Source: an uncultured Burkholderiales bacterium (lineage in GTDB: Bacteria > Pseudomonadota > Gammaproteobacteria > Burkholderiales > Burkholderiaceae_D). From it: a DNA stretch of 9,824 nt. Under the pieces are notes generated by a model. That model was not told the origin of the DNA, searched no databases, and worked only from the letters and a program-made list of their open reading frames with translations. The DNA is taken from contig CAIVDH010000166.1 in the NCBI GenBank assembly GCA_903904635.1, positions 1-9,824 on the forward strand, given 5' to 3'. A program made the position numbers and the translations under genes. Numbering within the stretch: the first letter of the stretch is position 1; each line of letters opens with the position of its first letter. Below are positions 6,752-9,824 of this stretch, one piece after another.

Positions 6752-8343
6752 CTACTGCAGCGCAAATGACAGTGCACTGGATTTATTCCAGTAACTGCAA
6801 AACGGCTCAGGCAACTCGGCCAATTTTTCTGGCTGCAGCAATACACCAGCAGCCAACGTAGGCAATATCGTAGCCAGTGGCACAGCTACGCCTTCGGCAG
6901 TGCGTACCATAATGTGATCGGGTTTAATTTCACGCGGATGCGTCATGCCGGCTGCGCCCACTAGTTCAGATAATGCTTCCACCGTCTCATGATGAAAGTT
7001 TCTTACCCGCACAGCTTTGTCCGGTACCACCAGCGCACGCTGGCGTATTGGGTCTTGCGTGGCCACACCCGTAGGGCAATGATCGGTATGGCAGCTACGC
7101 GATTGTATGCAGCCTAATGCAAACATAAATCCGCGCGCTGAATTACACCAGTTAGCACCCAGCGCAATGGCGCGCGCAATATCAAAACCTGAAACGATTT
7201 TTCCTGAAGCGCCGATAGAAATCTGATCACGCTTACCGATACCAACCATGGTGTTATGCACCAGTCGCAAGCCTTCGCGCAAAGGCATGCCGACATGATC
7301 AGAAAATTCTACAGGCGCTGCGCCTGTGCCGCCTTCACTCCCATCAACCACAATAAAATCCGGATAAGTGTCAGCTGCAACCATCGCCTTGGCAATCGCA
7401 AACCATTCCCATGGATGACCGATGCAGAGTTTGAAACCGACAGGCTTGCCACCGGAAAGTGCGCGCAATCGCACGATAAATTCAACCAGACCAGCCGGTG
7501 TTGAAAACGCACTATGCGCTGCGGGCGATACGCAATCTTCACCTTCTGGCACGCCGCGTGTCTGCGCTATCTCAGGGGTCACTTTCGCACCGGGCAATAC
7601 GCCGCCATGACCCGGCTTGGCACCTTGTGATAATTTTATTTCTATCATTTTGACTTGGGGTGATGCCGCTTGAGCGGAAAATTTTTCCGCATCAAAAAAC
7701 CCATCTGCGGTACGGCACCCAAAATAACCCGAACCAATTTCCCAAATCAGATCACCGCCATGCTCACGATGATAGGCAGAGATTGATCCTTCGCCGGTGT
7801 CATGGGCGAAGTTGCCCATCTTTGCACCTCGGTTTAATGCGCGTATCGCATTCGGTGACAACGAACCAAAACTCATTGCAGAAATATTGAAAATCGAAGA
7901 CTCATAAGGCTTAGTGCAGTCAGGTCCACCGATGGTAAAGCGAAAGCTTTTTGGAGCGGCATGTGCCGGTGCGGCAGAGTGGCCCAGCCATTCACTGTCC
8001 TTGCCATATATACAGACACAATGGTGCCGAAGCCACGCTTATCATTTTGTCGTTTTGCACGCGAATAAGCCATACCGCGCTGGTTGCGCGAGAATGGTAA
8101 TTTTTCTTCATCGCTTTCCAGAAAATACTGCCGAATTTCAGGGCGTATATATTCAAGCAAAAAACGTAAATGACCCGTAACAGGATAATTTCGCAAAATT
8201 GCGTGATGCTTCTGCAATACATCGCGCACACCGAGTAAAAAAAGTGCAAGCAGAACTACAGACAGGGGCAGAGAAATAAAATAAAAAATCACTGCGCCCA
8301 ATCCAGTCAATAGCCAAGGCAGGAAACGTGAAAAAAGTATCAT
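6752..8343 (-). pseudogene. FMN-binding glutamate synthase-domain family protein, interrupted by one frameshift
   Basis: Read with one frame correction this is a 529-residue protein carrying only the central FMN/Fe-S domain of glutamate synthase (GltB). It has no glutaminase domain and no GltD-like partner nearby. Residues 1-112 (from ATG at 8343) contain one or two membrane segments (about 8-38) and the family motifs HAILRNYPVTGH, RPEIRQYFLESD and DKRGFGT. The frame breaks at about 8006-8012 in a TA repeat. In the next frame the protein resumes at once with GKDSEWLGHS, then FTIGGPDC and SSIFNISAMSFGSLS. It runs intact to 6752 with DTGEGSISAYHREHGGDLIW, GAKPGHGG and GTGAAP. The cysteines of C-x5-C-x4-C (C411, C417, C422 of the corrected protein), the [3Fe-4S] ligands of glutamate synthases, are present. 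Apart from the shift nothing is decayed, so this may be a recent mutation, a sequencing error or a regulated shift. Substrates of this stand-alone group are not established. Confidence 0.9.
8006..8012 (-). other. Frameshift site in a TA repeat
   Basis: The short alternating tract ATATATA falls exactly where the two reading frames of the glutamate-synthase-domain gene must join. Removing two bases (one AT unit) gives the continuous reading VYGKDSEW. The total span of 1592 bases is 2 more than a multiple of three, consistent with a gained dinucleotide or a lost single base. The downstream frame contains an ATG at 7876 that overlaps the upstream frame's stop as ATGA. That looks like a coupled gene pair but is coincidental, because 43 conserved residues of the downstream frame lie before it. 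Confidence 0.8.
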
Positions 8344-8414
8344 GCGATCTCTCTTATTATTTTTTTAACTAATGTACACCAACATTACAGCGACAATACA
8401 CAGAATAAAGTAGT

Positions 8415-9296
8415 TCAGTAAAGTTCAACACTGACAGCCGGATCTCCGGGCAAACCGATATAGCGCACTTGTACTTTCATACCTGCCTTAGTTGGTTGCG
8501 GAGGAATATAGCCACCCAGACTAAGTAAATCACCCTCTTTTAAAGTAATGCCATCTTTTTTTAATGCCTGCGCCAGCCACATGGCAGCATTGATGGGATT
8601 GTCCATCAGCACGCTACCTTGGGCACGACCCAATTCTTTGCCTACGACTTCATCCGTCATCACTACGGTCATGTTGGCGAGCGAATCAAGAAATGCCTGG
8701 CTTTTTACAACCGGAATTTCCTGGCCCAGCACACCGCCGCGAAACGCGACATTGGTTGCAATCATGGCGTTACCGTTAAAAGAGCCTTCGAGCATCAAAT
8801 CAGCCATCTCGATAAACGGCACCACAGACTCAAGATAGCCTAGTGCTTCTAAAGGGGTTTTCGCATCTGCCAGACGCGCATCCTTGACCACAACTATAAA
8901 ATCAGCCTCATACACAGGACGCGCGCCAAAATTAGCCGGAATAACAGCGAGTATGTCGACCATGTTACGGTCATACATATAGCCCCATTTAGGACTGTCT
9001 ACACCAAAGCGCTGTTGTAATGCCACATTGGTAAAACCCGCCTTGTAACCTACAGGTTGCCCCAGCACTGCAGGTAGTCGCTTACCCAGCTTGAGCTTGG
9101 CACATTCAGCATCAGCAGCCGACAGATCATTACCAAAACCTTTACTCAGGCGGCGTGCAGCAAAATCGGCGATATAGGCGCTGACGGCTTCATCATCGGG
9201 ACAAGCGGCGAAAACTGTGGGGGTAGTCAGGATTCTGACTGCAAAAATCAGACTTTGAAAAGCAGTCAGACTAATAAATTTATCAAATAAACGCAT
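8415..9296 (-). CDS. Exported 2-keto-4-pentenoate hydratase-like protein (fumarylacetoacetate hydrolase fold)
   Basis: This 293-residue protein resembles the MhpD group of the FAH superfamily, whose cytoplasmic members use a divalent metal to hydrate 2-hydroxy-2,4-dienoates in aromatic catabolism. By eye, the MhpD metal ligands E106, E108 and E139 correspond to E130, D132 (VYEADF) and E163 (FIEMAD) with identical spacing, and GYKAG supplies the conserved lysine (K85). The C-terminal NPINAAMWLAQAL and EGDLLSLGGY also fit. Unusually, about 30 N-terminal residues look like a signal peptide (SLIFAV, then TPTVFA before ACPDD), so the protein may act in the periplasm. An arginine in the hydrophobic core weakens the call, and FAAC is a poor lipobox. 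No other methionine offers an alternative start before residue 107. A strong ribosome-binding site supports the ATG at 9296. No aromatic-degradation genes are near, so substrate and role are unknown. Confidence 0.85.
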   Translation of the reverse strand: MRLFDKFISLTAFQSLIFAVRILTTPTVFAACPDDEAVSAYIADFAARRLSKGFGNDLSAADAECAKLKLGKRLPAVLGQPVGYKAGFTNVALQQRFGVDSPKWGYMYDRNMVDILAVIPANFGARPVYEADFIVVVKDARLADAKTPLEALGYLESVVPFIEMADLMLEGSFNGNAMIATNVAFRGGVLGQEIPVVKSQAFLDSLANMTVVMTDEVVGKELGRAQGSVLMDNPINAAMWLAQALKKDGITLKEGDLLSLGGYIPPQPTKAGMKVQVRYIGLPGDPAVSVELY

Positions 9297-9502
9297 AGTG
9301 AAATCTCCTTAGTAATTAGATGGCATCAGCTGCGCCACATTTTTTTGCGAGCATAGCATGCCCTACCCGTTCCGCCAGTCATACCCTGCGAGCTGCCCGG
9401 AGCAGACTGCTCAAATAAAAAAAACGACTTAACAAAATAGCTAACTTCTTCGGCGAATATAAATCAGAGAGATATTCGAATCGGGAAGTAAAATGATTTC
9501 CT
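9297..9502. other. Divergent intergenic region with two short inverted repeats
   Basis: These 206 bases must hold the promoters for the minus-strand hydratase-like gene and the plus-strand YoaK-type gene. Two small dyads are visible: GAGCAG-A-CTGCTC (9400-9412) and CGAATAT (9453-9459) with ATATTCG (9471-9477), 11 bases apart. Either could be a regulator site. An A-rich stretch follows the first dyad. I could not identify a convincing -35/-10 pair in either direction. Confidence 0.3.
9304..9310 (-). promoter_or_regulatory. Strong ribosome-binding site of the hydratase-like gene
   Basis: On the minus strand AAGGAGA lies 7 bases before the ATG at 9296. It is the clearest Shine-Dalgarno sequence in the window; most other starts here have weak ones. 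It supports the long N-terminus with the apparent signal peptide. Confidence 0.8.
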
Positions 9503-9537
9503 ATGCCTATACAGTTCATTCAGCGCCTAACCAGTAG
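9493..9537 (+). other. Short upstream ORF overlapping the YoaK-type start
   Basis: The 14-codon ORF MISYAYTVHSAPNQ starts at 9493, with GGGAAG ending 4 bases before it. It stops at 9537, inside the YoaK-type gene but in another frame. The Shine-Dalgarno-like sequence is better placed for this ORF than for the ATG at 9503. It may reduce or couple translation of the downstream gene, or be chance. Confidence 0.2.
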
Positions 9538-9824
9538 CCAGCGTTCTTACAAAACCAATTTCCAGCTGGGTGCCTACATGGCGTTTATTGCCGGCGCCGT
9601 CAATGCTGGCGGCTTTTTGGCAATTGCGCGCTATACCTCGCATATGAGCGGAATAATTTCTGCCATTGGCGATGATTTGGCACTGAATAATTTTTTAGCG
9701 GTCTTGGGCGGGACTTCCCTTTTGCTTGCATTTTTGGCAGGTGCTGCGACAACGGCCATCATTGTCAACTGGAGTCACAGAAAAAAAATCCATAGCGAAT
9801 TTGCTTTGCCATTATTAATAGAGG
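9503..9824 (+). CDS. YoaK/DUF1275-family membrane protein, N-terminal part (3' end outside window)
   Basis: The first 107 residues of an integral membrane protein run off the window's right edge without a stop. The conserved N-terminal signature is clear: RLTSSQRSYKTNFQLGAYMAFIAG followed in order by GAVNAGGFLAIARYTSHMSG, as in DUF1275/YoaK proteins. A second hydrophobic segment, about residues 68-89 (LLLAFLAGAATTAIIV), precedes a basic WSHRKK loop. The family has about six membrane helices and no firmly established function. The ATG at 9503 is the first in frame after the in-frame stop at 9494 and gives a family-like beginning, though its Shine-Dalgarno sequence is poorly spaced. It is divergent from the hydratase-like gene. 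Confidence 0.85.
   Translation, partial: MPIQFIQRLTSSQRSYKTNFQLGAYMAFIAGAVNAGGFLAIARYTSHMSGIISAIGDDLALNNFLAVLGGTSLLLAFLAGAATTAIIVNWSHRKKIHSEFALPLLIE

Noticed and set aside
7873..8343. A separate 156-residue gene overlapping a 374-residue gene by ATGA on the minus strand
   Set aside because: The last 44 residues of the shorter frame do not resemble the family, while the other frame supplies 43 conserved residues just before the ATG at 7876. One frameshifted gene explains it better.
8344..8414. A promoter or terminator between the hydratase-like gene and the glutamate synthase-domain gene
   Set aside because: Only a weak 5-base dyad (AATGT/ACATT) and AT-rich sequence are present; nothing separates the genes convincingly, so they may share a transcript.
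9400..9430. GAGCAG-A-CTGCTC followed by an A-rich run as a terminator
   Set aside because: The run is A rather than T on the plus strand, on the minus strand the T-run comes before the stem, and no gene ends here.

Overview
The window comes from a Gram-negative bacterium, most likely a proteobacterium with medium GC content. It carries a tripartite envelope-spanning efflux system with an outer-membrane channel, and the cyclic-nucleotide phosphodiesterase-like MBL protein, the stand-alone FMN/Fe-S glutamate-synthase domain protein and the YoaK-type membrane protein all resemble proteins I recall from betaproteobacteria. That placement rests on remembered similarity, not on a search.

Layout, left to right. 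Positions 1-4724 (+) hold a heavy-metal-efflux RND operon: the 3' end of a TolC/CzcC-type outer-membrane channel, a CusB/CzcB-type periplasmic adaptor with a lipoprotein signal, and a complete 1039-residue CzcA/CusA-type inner-membrane pump. Together they would form a proton-driven conduit out of the cell. The pump has neither the CzcA-type first intramembrane aspartate nor the CusA methionine triad, so its substrate metal is open. A 104-base gap with a strong imperfect inverted repeat follows. Next comes a diacylglycerol/sphingosine-kinase-family lipid kinase (4829-5809, TTG start), a short leader with two tiny overlapping ORFs, and an MBL-fold hydrolase related to class II 3',5'-cyclic-nucleotide phosphodiesterases (5874-6650).

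Positions 6752-9296 are on the minus strand. An apparently exported fumarylacetoacetate-hydrolase-fold protein (2-keto-4-pentenoate hydratase-like, 8415-9296) lies upstream of a stand-alone glutamate-synthase-domain protein (6752-8343). The latter is interrupted by one frameshift in a short TA repeat; on either side of it the protein is intact and conserved. At the right edge a divergently transcribed YoaK/DUF1275 membrane protein starts at 9503 and runs off the window.

No tRNA, rRNA, CRISPR array, insertion sequence or prophage was recognised. No stretch longer than about 210 bases lacks a gene. I found no clear novel multigene system. The points most worth a second look are the frameshift, the pump's unusual metal-site residues, the exported hydratase-like protein, the inverted repeat over the lipid-kinase start, and the small leader ORFs.
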